Source: Paludibacteraceae bacterium (GTDB taxonomy: Bacteria > Bacteroidota > Bacteroidia > Bacteroidales > Paludibacteraceae). From it: DNA of 64,000 nt. The stretch covers positions 1-64,000 of the forward strand of contig JAFZPM010000022.1 in assembly GCA_017550335.1 (NCBI GenBank), in the 5' to 3' direction. Below are positions 42,890 through 51,534 of this stretch, in pieces. The notes under the pieces were generated by a model. It was not told the DNA's origin and did not search any database. It saw only the letters and a program-made list of their open reading frames with translations. Each line of letters begins with the position of its first letter. Position 1 is the stretch's first letter. The position numbers and the translations under genes were made by a program.

Positions 42890-43753
42890 TTATTTCAGGT
42901 TGAAACGGATGGGCAATTGGAAGGGTGTACTTTTGCCTTGATTGCCCGGTTCCCAGTTGGGCATTGATCGGACAATCCGTAAGGCTTCCTCGTCCAGCCG
43001 TGGGTCAACACTTCGTGTCACTTCCGCATTCGAGATGGAGCCGTCGGGTCTTACGATAAACCGGACGATTACTGTTCCTGACACACCATCATCGATGGCT
43101 GATTGAGGGTAGTGGAGATTCTCTTTCAGGAAAGCCTCCAGGGAGTCTCTGCCTCCAGGGAAGGAGGTCATTTTCATGACCATCATGCCTACCGTGGGTT
43201 CATCATCATCATCTGGTTGGGTGGATTCCTTCGCTTTGGGGGTGGATTGGGTTGAGTTTCCCTTGTTAGTGGATCTCGGCAGCCTTGCGACCCGGCCTGT
43301 CCGTTCTGGAGAGATCCGAAAGTTGTCCACGGAAAACGGAATGTCTACGGGACACGGGACCCTTTCCCAATCCATCTCCTCCGGACATGAATCGTCATTT
43401 TGTTCGGTGGACGAGTCGGAGCTCGATGGGCGGAGCTCCTCGGTTAGTAAGACCGTATCATTTAAGTCAGGATCCGTTTCCGAAGGGTTCGTCGGGGACG
43501 ACGGGTCCGAAGAACATGCGCTTCCGGAGGCCAGTGCCATGGAGAGGCCTATGATCTTGATGGGGACGCCCATCTTTTGTTTCGTGCACAGTTGCCGCTC
43601 CAGGTATTCTCGCTCTTGCTCGCAGGCGGGGCATGTGCCCGCGCAGTCACCCTTATGCGTGCAATGGATAGGGGAATAGTCGATGCCGTTGGCCTTCGCG
43701 ATCTGTTTACGGATGCCCTTCAGGTATTCGCATATGTTTTTTCCTCTTGCCAT
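42890..43753 (-). CDS. TonB C-terminal-domain protein with N-terminal Cys-rich module
   Basis: A 287-residue protein. The N-terminus (KNICEYLKGIRKQIAKANGI) leads into a Cys-rich metal-binding-like module, CTHKGDCAGTCPACEQE, seen in other Bacteroidales TonB-like proteins. Then come a hydrophobic segment (IIGLSMALASGSAC), a Ser/Asp/Pro-rich linker and the TonB-C domain (about 195-287: TSFPGGRDSLEAFLKENLHYP, VSGTVIVRFIVRPDGSI). TonB-C domains pass energy or force to outer-membrane transporters; here the partner is unknown. It starts 21 nt after pepT, so pepT and the two TonB-C genes form an operon. Confidence 0.85.
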   Translation of the reverse strand: MARGKNICEYLKGIRKQIAKANGIDYSPIHCTHKGDCAGTCPACEQEREYLERQLCTKQKMGVPIKIIGLSMALASGSACSSDPSSPTNPSETDPDLNDTVLLTEELRPSSSDSSTEQNDDSCPEEMDWERVPCPVDIPFSVDNFRISPERTGRVARLPRSTNKGNSTQSTPKAKESTQPDDDDEPTVGMMVMKMTSFPGGRDSLEAFLKENLHYPQSAIDDGVSGTVIVRFIVRPDGSISNAEVTRSVDPRLDEEALRIVRSMPNWEPGNQGKSTPFQLPIRFNLK

Positions 43754-43774
43754 AAGCTTCGAACCTTCCTTTTT

Positions 43775-44995
43775 TTATCTTGCCGTGATTTTGCAGATCT
43801 CCGTCAGCACGTTCACCGCGGAGACCATGGAGCGGATAGGGATGTACTCGTATCTGCTATGGAAGTTCATGCCGCCCGTGAAGATGTTCGGGCAAGGCAG
43901 GCCTTTGAAGGAGAGTGTTGCGCCGTCGGTGCCGCCGCGGATAGGCGTCGGCTTAGGGATGACGTTGCATTTTAGCATGGCCTCCTTGGCGATGTCCACG
44001 ATGTTCATGTAGGGGAGGAGTTTTTCCTTCATGTTGTAGTATTGGTCCTTGATATGGAGGTCGATTCCCCCTCCGCCGTGTTGGATGTTGATGAGTTCGC
44101 AGTTTTTCCTCAGCAAATCCTTCTTGTATTCGAAGCGAGCCTTGTCGTGGTCGCGTATCAGCATCTTCAGGTAGCCGCTTTCCGGGGTGCAGCGCACTTC
44201 CAGCGTATGGAAGAAGCCCTCGTAGCCCGAAGTCCTTTCCGGCACTTCCGAGAGCGGGAGGGAGTTCTGGATGGCGGCCGCGATTCTGGCGGCGTTGATC
44301 ATCTTGCCCTTCGCTTCGCCCGGGTGGACGTTCTTTCCTGTGATATGGATCTCCGCCACCGCCGCGTTGAAGTTCTCGTATTGGATTTCTCCGATGGCGC
44401 CGCCGTCGACCGTGTAGGCCCATTGCGCGCCGAACTTCTGGACGTCGAAACGGTCCGCGCCCCTGCCGATCTCCTCGTCAGGCGTGAAAGCTATTTTGAT
44501 CTCCCCATGCTGGATGGTCGGGTCGGCCTGCATCAGTTCGACCATGGTCATGATTTCGGCGATGCCCGCCTTGTCGTCCGCGCCGAGCAGGGTCGTTCCG
44601 TCGCTCACGATGACGTCCTGGCCTAGGAAAGCCTCCATTTCGGGGAAGTCGGCCATGGAGAGGGAGATATTCTTTTCCGTGTTGATGATGACATCCGCGC
44701 CGCTGAATCGTACGATTTTAGGCTTCACATCCTTTCCGGAGGCCTCCGGGCTCGTGTCCATATGGGCGATGAAGCCGATGACAGGTGCGGGCTTGTTGAT
44801 GTTGGAGGGGATAGTGGCCATGACATATCCGTTCTCGTCCAGGGAGACATCCTTGGCTCCAAGTTTGTTCAGTTCGTCGACCAGGTAATTCGCCAAGACG
44901 AGTTGACCTTGGGTGCTCGGGCAGTTGGCGCAGGATTCGTCGGATGTGGTTTCCATCGTGACGTACTTCATGAAGCGGTTGATCAGTATGTCCAT
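43775..44995 (-). CDS. pepT: Peptidase T (tripeptidase)
   Basis: A 406-residue zinc aminotripeptidase (family M20) that removes the N-terminal residue of tripeptides in the cytoplasm. The chosen start gives MDILINRFMKYVTMET, the family's usual beginning; the frame is open further upstream to 45079. Metal and catalytic motifs are HMDTSPE, LGADDKAG, DEEIGRG, NVHPGEAKGKM, RGGTDGA and GGMNFHSRYE. A weak -7-like box (TATCTTTA) lies about 25-30 nt upstream. It leads a likely three-gene unit with the TonB-C genes. Confidence 0.95.
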   Translation of the reverse strand: MDILINRFMKYVTMETTSDESCANCPSTQGQLVLANYLVDELNKLGAKDVSLDENGYVMATIPSNINKPAPVIGFIAHMDTSPEASGKDVKPKIVRFSGADVIINTEKNISLSMADFPEMEAFLGQDVIVSDGTTLLGADDKAGIAEIMTMVELMQADPTIQHGEIKIAFTPDEEIGRGADRFDVQKFGAQWAYTVDGGAIGEIQYENFNAAVAEIHITGKNVHPGEAKGKMINAARIAAAIQNSLPLSEVPERTSGYEGFFHTLEVRCTPESGYLKMLIRDHDKARFEYKKDLLRKNCELINIQHGGGGIDLHIKDQYYNMKEKLLPYMNIVDIAKEAMLKCNVIPKPTPIRGGTDGATLSFKGLPCPNIFTGGMNFHSRYEYIPIRSMVSAVNVLTEICKITAR

Positions 44996-45083
44996 ACACG
45001 TATAAGATTTAAGATTAGAAACGTAAAGATAAGAAAAAGAGGGGAAGAAAACAATAATAGGAGAAAAAAGTTTTGCCAAAACG

Positions 45084-45115
45084 TTTGTGGAATAAAAAAA
45101 GAATCTCTATTTTTG
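45084..45115 (+). promoter_or_regulatory. Promoter of rpsU
   Basis: TTTG (45084-45087), a 20-nt spacer, then TATTTTTG (45108-45115): a full match to the Bacteroidetes consensus. The start codon is 42 nt downstream. Confidence 0.85.
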
Positions 45116-45157
45116 CGGTCGCTTTTTGAAGACTAATATAAAACATTAAAATAAATT

Positions 45158-45349
45158 ATGATTGTAGTTCCAGTAAAAGAAGGCGAGAACATCGAGAAAG
45201 CCTTGAAGAAGTTTAAGAGAAAGTTTGAAAAAACTGGTGTCATCAAGGAGTTGCGCAAGAGACAACAATTTGAGAAGCCGTCAGTGGTAAAACGTCAGCA
45301 GATGATGCACGCTATTTATGTGCAGCAGCTGAGACGCACAGAGGAATAA
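45158..45349 (+). CDS. rpsU: Ribosomal protein S21
   Basis: A 63-residue small-subunit protein (MIVVPVKEGENIEKALKKFK, then a basic helix with RKRQQFEKPS). The length and sequence are normal for Bacteroidetes. In this phylum S21 sits on the 30S platform and is linked to hiding of the anti-Shine-Dalgarno sequence (family knowledge). It is followed by xerC and hpf in the same direction. Confidence 0.96.
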   Translation: MIVVPVKEGENIEKALKKFKRKFEKTGVIKELRKRQQFEKPSVVKRQQMMHAIYVQQLRRTEE

Positions 45350-45470
45350 GAGCACGCTTCGACGAAGGCTCGAATTTCGGGTTTCGACTAAAAAAAGTAC
45401 GCGCAGGTATTGCGTATTCCAAAATAGTTTTGTATATTCGTACAAAGCTTGTAAGCAATACCTTCTTCGT

Positions 45471-46370
45471 ATGTTGATCGATAGATTTCTGCAATATATA
45501 AAGTATGAGAAGGGATATTCTTCTCATACTTTTGTTTCTTATCAGGCTGACCTATCGCAATTCGAGAAGTTCGTGTTAGAGCGGAGCGGGGCGGAGGAGT
45601 TCGTCCCGGACAAGGTAGATTCAAGTTTGGTCAGGGAGTGGATAGTATCCATGATGGAGGCGGGGGTCTCCGCATCGTCGGTCAACAGGAAACTGTCGGC
45701 GTTGAAGTCGTTCTTCTCCTATCTATGCAGAATGGGGGAGGTGAGGAAGAACCCCATGAGCCAAGTGGTCTCGCCCAAGCGGCAGAAGCGATTGCCGAAA
45801 TTCCTTCGGGAAGAGGAGATGACGGAGTTGTTCTCCGGTCGTGCCGACATATACGGCGAGGGTTACGAGGCGGTTCGTGATGAGTTGATCATGGAGACCT
45901 TTTATACGTTAGGCATCCGTCTTTCCGAGCTGATAGCGTTGAAGGACACGGACGTGGACCTTCGGTCGCGGACCGTATTGGTCAACGGAAAGAGGAACAA
46001 ACAGCGCTACGTGCCGTTTGGGGAGTCGTTGAGGAACTCGATGCTGGCGTATCTGTCCGTGAGGGACGAGGCGGTGCCCGACCGTTCGGGTCACTTTTTC
46101 CTGCGTCCTGATGGGGAGCCACTCTATCCGATGTTGGTCTACAGGATTGTCCACCGGTGCATTACGGCGGTCAGCACCCTTTCCAAAAGGAGTCCGCACG
46201 TGCTCAGGCACACGTTCGCCACGGCGATGTTGAACAACGGGGCGGACTTGGAGGCGGTGAAAGAGTTGCTGGGGCATGCGAATCTGGCGGCGACGGAGGT
46301 ATACACGCATACAACTTTCGAACAGTTACAAAAGAATTACAAACAAGCTCATCCGAGAGCTTTAAATTAA
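45471..46370 (+). CDS. xerC: Tyrosine recombinase XerC/XerD
   Basis: A 299-residue site-specific recombinase that resolves chromosome dimers at dif. The N-terminal SAM-like domain spans about 1-85. The catalytic residues are Arg150 (GIRLSE), Lys174, His243 and Arg246 (HVLRHTFAT), His269 (LGHANL) and the nucleophile Tyr278 (EVYTH). It is part of the conserved rpsU-xer-hpf-tuf block. Whether it is XerC or XerD cannot be decided by eye. A long-range inverted repeat, GGTATTGC/GCAATACC, encloses 41 nt of the leader (45406-45462). Confidence 0.93.
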   Translation: MLIDRFLQYIKYEKGYSSHTFVSYQADLSQFEKFVLERSGAEEFVPDKVDSSLVREWIVSMMEAGVSASSVNRKLSALKSFFSYLCRMGEVRKNPMSQVVSPKRQKRLPKFLREEEMTELFSGRADIYGEGYEAVRDELIMETFYTLGIRLSELIALKDTDVDLRSRTVLVNGKRNKQRYVPFGESLRNSMLAYLSVRDEAVPDRSGHFFLRPDGEPLYPMLVYRIVHRCITAVSTLSKRSPHVLRHTFATAMLNNGADLEAVKELLGHANLAATEVYTHTTFEQLQKNYKQAHPRALN

Positions 46371-46383
46371 GGAGGAAATGACC

Positions 46384-46689
46384 ATGGAAGTGAATGTGAA
46401 AGCGATTCATTTTGACGCTACAGTGAAGTTGGAAGAGTTCATCCAGAAGAGGATTGTGAAGTTGGAGCAGTATTCGGACAGGATTACGTCCGCGGATGTC
46501 ACTCTTGAGTTGGTTAAACCTGAGACGACTGAAAACAAGAAAGTGATGTTGAAAGTTTTGTTGCCGGGGAACGAGTTGGTGGTCTCCAAGACCGCGAACA
46601 CCTTCGAGGAGGCGTTCGACAATTCGATGGATGCGATGATACGTTCGGTATTGAAAACCAAAGAAAAGCAGAATGACGCAAAAAAATAG
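46384..46689 (+). CDS. hpf: Ribosome hibernation-promoting factor
   Basis: A 101-residue protein (MEVNVKAIHFDATVKLEEFI, ending KEKQNDAKK) of the short HPF family that binds 70S ribosomes under starvation and helps inactivate them. The frame also opens at 46378, but a GGAGG at 46371-46375 lies 8 nt before ATG 46384 and only 2 nt before the other, so 46384 is preferred. It follows xerC by 13 nt. Confidence 0.92.
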   Translation: MEVNVKAIHFDATVKLEEFIQKRIVKLEQYSDRITSADVTLELVKPETTENKKVMLKVLLPGNELVVSKTANTFEEAFDNSMDAMIRSVLKTKEKQNDAKK

Positions 46690-46698
46690 TGCGAAAAT

Positions 46699-46729
46699 TT
46701 TGCGGAGATAAAAATAATGTCTACATTTG
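46699..46729 (+). promoter_or_regulatory. Promoter of the tRNA-tuf transcript
   Basis: TTTG (46699-46702), a 19-nt spacer, TACATTTG (46722-46729). The first tRNA begins 42 nt downstream. Four tRNAs, tuf, tRNA-Trp and secE follow with no terminator. Confidence 0.85.
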
Positions 46730-46771
46730 CAAGCCGTTTCGAGAGACCCTCGGACGGCTTGTTTTGGGAAT

Positions 46772-46845
46772 GCCTCTTTAGCTCAGTTGGCCAGAGCACG
46801 TGATTTGTAATCTCGGGGTCGTTGGTTCGAATCCGACAAGAGGCT
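46772..46845 (+). tRNA. tRNA-Thr (anticodon TGT)
   Basis: The acceptor GCCTCTT pairs with AAGAGGC, the anticodon loop is TTTGTAA and the T loop is TTCGAAT. It is the first of four tRNAs before tuf. Confidence 0.95.
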
Positions 46846-46899
46846 CAAGGAAAGTCGCCTTTGATGAGAGAAAAGGCGTGGCCAGTTTCCTGAAAAATC

Positions 46900-46982
46900 G
46901 GGTAGTTACCAGAGTGGCCAAATGGGGCAGACTGTAAATCTGCTGGCTCTTGCCTTCGGTGGTTCGAATCCATCACTACCCA
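46900..46982 (+). tRNA. tRNA-Tyr (anticodon GTA)
   Basis: Class II tRNA of 83 nt. The acceptor GGGTAGT pairs with ACTACCC, the anticodon loop is CTGTAAA and the variable arm is long. The discriminator is A. Confidence 0.95.
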
Positions 46983-46990
46983 CAACCAAT

Positions 46991-47063
46991 GCGGAAGTAG
47001 CTCAGTTGGTAGAGCATCAGCCTTCCAAGCTGAGGGTCGCGGGTTCGAATCCCGTCTTCCGCT
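46991..47063 (+). tRNA. tRNA-Gly (anticodon TCC)
   Basis: The acceptor GCGGAAG pairs with CTTCCGC, and the anticodon loop is CTTCCAA. It decodes GGA/GGG and complements the GCC isoacceptor at 106-178. Confidence 0.96.
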
Positions 47064-47069
47064 CGTGTT

Positions 47070-47141
<72 letters not shown>

Positions 47142-47190
47142 CAAATCTTATACTTTAGATTTTACATTAATAAATTAAATAATTATAATT

Positions 47191-48384
47191 ATGGCAAAAG
47201 AACAATTCGACCGTTCCAAACCGCACGTAAATATCGGTACTATTGGTCACGTTGACCACGGTAAGACTACTTTGACTGCTGCTATCTCTAAAGTTCTTCA
47301 CGACAAGGGATTCGGTAAGGAAGAGATCAAATCATTCGATCAGATCGATAACGCTCCTGAGGAGAAGGAACGTGGTATCACCATCAACACCGCTCACATC
47401 GAGTATGAGACTGCTAACCGTCACTACGCACACGTTGACTGTCCAGGTCACGCCGACTATGTGAAGAACATGGTGACTGGTGCCGCTCAGATGGATGGTG
47501 CCATCATCGTGGTTGCCGCAACTGATGGTCCTATGCCACAGACTCGTGAGCACATCCTTTTGGCTCGTCAGGTGAACGTGCCTCGCTTGGTCGTTTTCAT
47601 GAACAAGTGTGATATGGTTGACGATCCAGAGATGTTGGATTTGGTTGAGATGGAAATGCGCGAATTGTTGGGCTTCTATGAGTTCGACGCCGACAACACT
47701 CCATTCGTTCGTGGTTCTGCACTTGGTGCATTGAACGGCGAGGCTCAATGGGTAGACAAGGTAATGGAATTGATGGACGCTGTTGATAGCTGGATCGAGC
47801 TTCCTAAGCGTGACATCGATAAGCCATTCTTGATGCCAGTTGAGGACGTGTTCTCAATCACTGGTCGTGGTACTGTTGCTACGGGTCGTGTTGAGACTGG
47901 TGTGATCAAGGTAGGTGACGAGGTTGAGATCATCGGTTTGGGCGCTGAGAAGTTGAAGTCAACTGTAACAGGTGTCGAGATGTTCCGCAAATTGTTGGAT
48001 CAAGGACAAGCTGGTGATAACGTAGGTTTGTTGCTCCGTGGTATCGACAAGGATCAGATCAAGCGTGGTATGGTGCTTTGTAAGCCAGGCGAGGTTACTC
48101 CTCACACTGAGTTCAAGGCTTCTGTATATATCTTGAAGAAGGAAGAGGGTGGACGTCACACTCCATTCCACAACCACTACCGTCCACAATTCTACATCCG
48201 TACTTTGGATGTGACTGGTGAGATCTCTTTGCCAGATGGAACTGAGATGGTTATGCCAGGTGATAACTTGGAGATCACGGTTAAGTTGATTTGCCCAGTT
48301 GCATGTAGCGAGGGTCTTCGTTTCGCTATCCGTGAGGGTGGTAGAACCGTTGGTTCTGGACAAATCACTAAGATTATCGACTAA
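47191..48384 (+). CDS. tuf: Elongation factor Tu
   Basis: A 397-residue GTPase that carries aminoacyl-tRNA to the ribosome. GTP motifs are GHVDHGKT (19-26), DCPGHADY (about 81) and NKCD (about 136-139). The effector region [13 protein letters not shown] is intact. It lies between the tRNA cluster and tRNA-Trp-secE, the usual Bacteroidetes order. Confidence 0.99.
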   Translation: MAKEQFDRSKPHVNIGTIGHVDHGKTTLTAAISKVLHDKGFGKEEIKSFDQIDNAPEEKERGITINTAHIEYETANRHYAHVDCPGHADYVKNMVTGAAQMDGAIIVVAATDGPMPQTREHILLARQVNVPRLVVFMNKCDMVDDPEMLDLVEMEMRELLGFYEFDADNTPFVRGSALGALNGEAQWVDKVMELMDAVDSWIELPKRDIDKPFLMPVEDVFSITGRGTVATGRVETGVIKVGDEVEIIGLGAEKLKSTVTGVEMFRKLLDQGQAGDNVGLLLRGIDKDQIKRGMVLCKPGEVTPHTEFKASVYILKKEEGGRHTPFHNHYRPQFYIRTLDVTGEISLPDGTEMVMPGDNLEITVKLICPVACSEGLRFAIREGGRTVGSGQITKIID

Positions 48385-48429
48385 TCTTTTGAATAAACAG
48401 GCCTCCTCTCCTATGGGAGGGGGCCATAC

Positions 48430-48502
48430 ACGGGAGTAGCTCAGTTGGTAGAGCACTGGTCTCCAAAACCAGGTGTCGGGAGTTCGAGCCTCTCCTTCCG
48501 TG
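48430..48502 (+). tRNA. tRNA-Trp (anticodon CCA)
   Basis: The acceptor ACGGGAG pairs with CTTCCGT, the anticodon loop is CTCCAAA and the discriminator is G. It sits between tuf and secE. A G/C-rich hairpin (48402-48425) without a T run precedes it and may be a processing or weak terminator structure. Confidence 0.96.
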
Positions 48503-48518
48503 CAAAAACAGTAAAGAG

Positions 48519-48713
48519 ATGAATGCTGTAATTAATTATATCAAAGAATCATACAACGAACTTGTTTATAAAGTTTCTTGGACGAAGAGGGATGAATTGG
48601 TCAGTCATGCAGTAGTTGTTCTTATTGCTTCCCTACTTATTGCGCTGGTCATTTTCCTTGTGGATAAGTGTTTCGAGGAAATCATGAAATTTGTTTACGG
48701 AGTGTTGTCATAA
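48519..48713 (+). CDS. secE: Preprotein translocase subunit SecE
   Basis: A 64-residue protein. An N-terminal amphipathic helix (YIKESYNELVYKVSWTKRDEL) precedes one membrane helix (VVVLIASLLIALVIFLV). It clamps SecY in the inner-membrane translocon. It lies directly before nusG, as in most bacteria. Confidence 0.95.
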   Translation: MNAVINYIKESYNELVYKVSWTKRDELVSHAVVVLIASLLIALVIFLVDKCFEEIMKFVYGVLS

Positions 48714-48728
48714 TTAAAAGGGTAAAGC

Positions 48729-49283
48729 ATGTCTGAATCAGGGAAGAAGTGGTACGTTTTGCGTGCTATCAGTGGAAAGGAAAGCAAGGTTCGTGAATAC
48801 ATTGAGAGTGAAATCAAGAACACGGATCTTGGTAAGTATGTCTCACAGGTTTTGATTCCTACAGAGCGTGTTTATCAGGTTAGAAATGGCAAAAAAATCT
48901 CCAAAGAACGTAGTTACCTTCCCGGTTATGTCTTGGTCGAGGCTGAGCTTGTCGGAGAGGTTCCTCATCGTTTGTCCGAAATGCCTAACGTGATAGGCTT
49001 TTTGGGTGATGGTTCCAAGAAGATCAATGAGCCAGTGCCTTTGAGACAGTCTGAAGTGAATCGCATTCTGGGTCGCATCGACGAGATGGAGGATACGGAA
49101 AGTGAAGTTCAGGCGACCTTCGCTGAGGGGGAAACCGTCAAGGTCACCTTTGGTCCATTCAGTGGATTCAACGGTGTGATCGAGGAGGTGAACACCGAGC
49201 GTAAGAAACTCAAGGTGATGGTCAAGATTTTCGGAAGAAAGACTCCACTAGAACTAGGCTTTATGCAAGTGGAAAAGGAGTGA
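48729..49283 (+). CDS. nusG: Transcription antitermination factor NusG
   Basis: A 184-residue factor with an N-terminal NGN domain (KWYVLRAISGKESKVREYI) that binds the RNA polymerase clamp. The C-terminal KOW domain has GETVKVTFGPFSGFNGVIEE. It is 15 nt after secE and leads the ribosomal protein genes. Confidence 0.97.
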   Translation: MSESGKKWYVLRAISGKESKVREYIESEIKNTDLGKYVSQVLIPTERVYQVRNGKKISKERSYLPGYVLVEAELVGEVPHRLSEMPNVIGFLGDGSKKINEPVPLRQSEVNRILGRIDEMEDTESEVQATFAEGETVKVTFGPFSGFNGVIEEVNTERKKLKVMVKIFGRKTPLELGFMQVEKE

Positions 49284-49321
49284 TTCCTTTTCCCATATAA
49301 TCAATTTTAATTATTAGTAAA

Positions 49322-49762
49322 ATGGCTAAAGAAGTTGCTGGATTTATCAAGTTGCAGATAAAAGGTGGCGCAGCAAACCCTTCTCCCCCGGTAGGACCTG
49401 CATTGGGTTCCAAGGGTATCAACATCATGGATTTTTGCAAGCAATTCAATGCGAGAACCCAGGACAAGGGTGGAAAGATTTTGCCAGTTGTCATCACTTA
49501 TTACGCTGATAAGTCTTTTGATTTTGTCGTTAAGACTCCTCCGGTAGCTGTTCAATTGCTGGAAATCACCAAGCAGAAGAGCGGATCCGCAGAGCCTAAC
49601 CGTAAGAAAGTTGCGGAAATCACTTGGGAGCAGGTGAAGACGATAGCTGAGGATAAGATGGCTGATTTGAATTGCTTTACGGTAGAGTCTGCCATGAAGA
49701 TGGTAGCGGGTACCGCTAGAAGCATGGGTATCACCGTTAAGGGCGATTTTCCTGGTAAATAA
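49322..49762 (+). CDS. rplK: Ribosomal protein L11
   Basis: A 146-residue protein of the GTPase-associated centre. Typical N-terminus [20 protein letters not shown] and C-terminal rRNA-binding domain ending [12 protein letters not shown]. Confidence 0.98.
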   Translation: MAKEVAGFIKLQIKGGAANPSPPVGPALGSKGINIMDFCKQFNARTQDKGGKILPVVITYYADKSFDFVVKTPPVAVQLLEITKQKSGSAEPNRKKVAEITWEQVKTIAEDKMADLNCFTVESAMKMVAGTARSMGITVKGDFPGK

Positions 49763-49782
49763 TTTTTAACACTTCAATTGAA

Positions 49783-50481
49783 ATGGGTAAACTTACAAAA
49801 AATCAAAAGTTAGCTTTAGAGAAGATTGAAGCAGGGAAATCTTACTCTTTGAAGGAGGCTGCGGCTTTGGTGAAGGAAATCACCACTACGAAGTTCGATG
49901 CTTCCGTTGATATTGATGTTCGCTTGGGCGTAGACCCGAGAAAGGCAAATCAAATGGTTCGTGGCGTTGTGTCATTGCCTGCTGGAACGGGTAAGGTTGT
50001 GAGAGTCTTGGCTCTCTGTACCCCTGACGCTGAGGCTGATGCTAAGGCCGCTGGCGCTGACTACGTTGGTCTTGACGAGTATATCGAGAAGATCAAAGGT
50101 GGTTGGACAGATGTTGATGTAATCATTACGATGCCTTCCATCATGGGTAAAATCGGTGCTTTGGGTAGAGTTTTAGGTCCTCGTGGCTTGATGCCGAACC
50201 CTAAGAGCGGTACTGTTACCAATGAGGTGGGCAAGGCTGTTAAAGAGGTTAAACAAGGAAAGATCGATTTCAAGGTGGATAAGAGCGGTATCGTTCACAC
50301 TTCTATCGGTAAGGTGTCTTTCACCGCTGATCAGATTTTGGAGAATGCGAAGGCTTTTATCGACACGTTGATTAAGTTGAAGCCTACTACTTCTAAAGGT
50401 GTCTATATTAAGAGCATCTACCTTTCGAGTACAATGAGTCTGGGTATTAAAATTGACCCTAAAACAGTTGATGAAATTTAA
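49783..50481 (+). CDS. rplA: Ribosomal protein L1
   Basis: A 232-residue large-subunit protein of the L1 stalk. Recognisable segments are [36 protein letters not shown] and the C-terminal MSLGIKIDP. It is 20 nt after rplK. Autoregulation of the L11 operon by L1 is known in other bacteria; I did not identify the site. Confidence 0.98.
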   Translation: MGKLTKNQKLALEKIEAGKSYSLKEAAALVKEITTTKFDASVDIDVRLGVDPRKANQMVRGVVSLPAGTGKVVRVLALCTPDAEADAKAAGADYVGLDEYIEKIKGGWTDVDVIITMPSIMGKIGALGRVLGPRGLMPNPKSGTVTNEVGKAVKEVKQGKIDFKVDKSGIVHTSIGKVSFTADQILENAKAFIDTLIKLKPTTSKGVYIKSIYLSSTMSLGIKIDPKTVDEI

Positions 50482-50492
50482 TATTTAGGAAC

Positions 50493-51011
50493 ATGAAAAA
50501 GGAAGATAAAGGTGCTGTTATAGAACAGATTTTTGATAATCTCAATCAATATGCTCACTTCTACATCGCTGACGCTGCCGGCTTGACCGCGGACTTGACC
50601 AGCGATTTGAGGCGCGCTTGTTTCAAGAATGACATTAAGCTTTTTGTCGTAAAGAACACTTTGCTTAAGAAGGCTTTGGAGCGTAAGGGTGATTTCTCTC
50701 CTTTGTTCGCAAGCCTCGAGGGTCCTTCCGCATTGTTCCTGTCTGACACGGGCAATGCTCCTGCGAAATTGATTAAGGAGTTCAGTAAAAAGAATCCTTT
50801 GGCTAAGCCAGCCTTGAAGGCCGCTTACGTCGAGGAGAGCTTCTATGTCGGCGCAGACCAGTTGGACGCTTTGGTCAGCATCAAGAGCAAGAACGAGCTC
50901 ATTGGAGATATCATTACATTGTTGCAATCGCCTGCTAAGAACGTTATTTCCGCTCTTCAGTCAGGAGGTTCAACTATCCACGGCGTGTTGAAAACACTTT
51001 CCGAAAGATAA
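50493..51011 (+). CDS. rplJ: Ribosomal protein L10
   Basis: A 172-residue protein that forms the base of the L7/L12 stalk. It is 11 nt after rplA. The N-terminal domain (KGAVIEQIFDNLNQ, KLFVVKNTLLKKAL) is typical. The C-terminal helix is where L7/L12 dimers bind. Confidence 0.96.
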   Translation: MKKEDKGAVIEQIFDNLNQYAHFYIADAAGLTADLTSDLRRACFKNDIKLFVVKNTLLKKALERKGDFSPLFASLEGPSALFLSDTGNAPAKLIKEFSKKNPLAKPALKAAYVEESFYVGADQLDALVSIKSKNELIGDIITLLQSPAKNVISALQSGGSTIHGVLKTLSER

Positions 51012-51057
51012 TTTTTAATAGTTAATAGATTATAAACATTTTTAATAGATAAATAAA

Positions 51058-51432
51058 ATGGCAGATTTGAAAGCTTTTGCAGAACAATTAGTTAACTTGA
51101 CAGTTAAAGAAGTTAATGAACTTGCTGAAATTTTGAAAAACGAGTATGGTATCGAACCTGCTGCTGCAGCTGTAGCTGTTGCTGCTCCTGCTGCCGGTGG
51201 TGCTGCTGCCGCTGAGGAGAAGTCTTCTTTCGACGTTATTTTGAAATCAGCTGGTGCTAACAAGTTGGCTATCGTTAAGTTGGTTAAGGAGTTGACTGGT
51301 CTTGGCTTGAAAGAGGCTAAGGACATGGTTGACGGCGCACCAAGTGCTATTAAGGAAGGTATCGCTAAAGCTGATGCTGAAGGTCTTAAGAAACAACTCG
51401 AGGAGGCTGGAGCTGAAGTTGAACTTAAATAG
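51058..51432 (+). CDS. rplL: Ribosomal protein L7/L12
   Basis: A 124-residue stalk protein. The N-terminal dimerisation part ([19 protein letters not shown]) is joined by an Ala-rich hinge (about 37-57) to the C-terminal domain (KEEKSSF-like start, [19 protein letters not shown]). It is followed by a strong hairpin before rpoB. Confidence 0.98.
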   Translation: MADLKAFAEQLVNLTVKEVNELAEILKNEYGIEPAAAAVAVAAPAAGGAAAAEEKSSFDVILKSAGANKLAIVKLVKELTGLGLKEAKDMVDGAPSAIKEGIAKADAEGLKKQLEEAGAEVELK

Positions 51433-51436
51433 TACA

Positions 51437-51492
51437 GGTTCTGGCAACAGAACTTTGGTTTAGAACCTTTACACAAGGTTCTAAACCTTTTT
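51437..51492 (+). terminator. Attenuator/partial terminator between rplL and rpoB
   Basis: A perfect 13-bp stem, GGTTTAGAACCTT/AAGGTTCTAAACC (51457-51487), loop TACAC, is followed by TTTTT. A smaller stem just upstream (GGTTCTG/CAGAAC, 51438-51454) shares GGTTCT/AGAAC words with it, so alternative pairing is possible. It should lower rpoBC expression compared with the ribosomal genes. Confidence 0.85.
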
Positions 51493-51534
51493 ATGTCTAT
51501 ATTCTTTTTTGAGTTCACTTAATATCTTCGATAA

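Noticed and set aside
48402..48425. Terminator after tuf
   Set aside because: The hairpin GGCCTCC...GGGGGCC lacks a T run and tRNA-Trp follows at once; processing or pausing is as likely.
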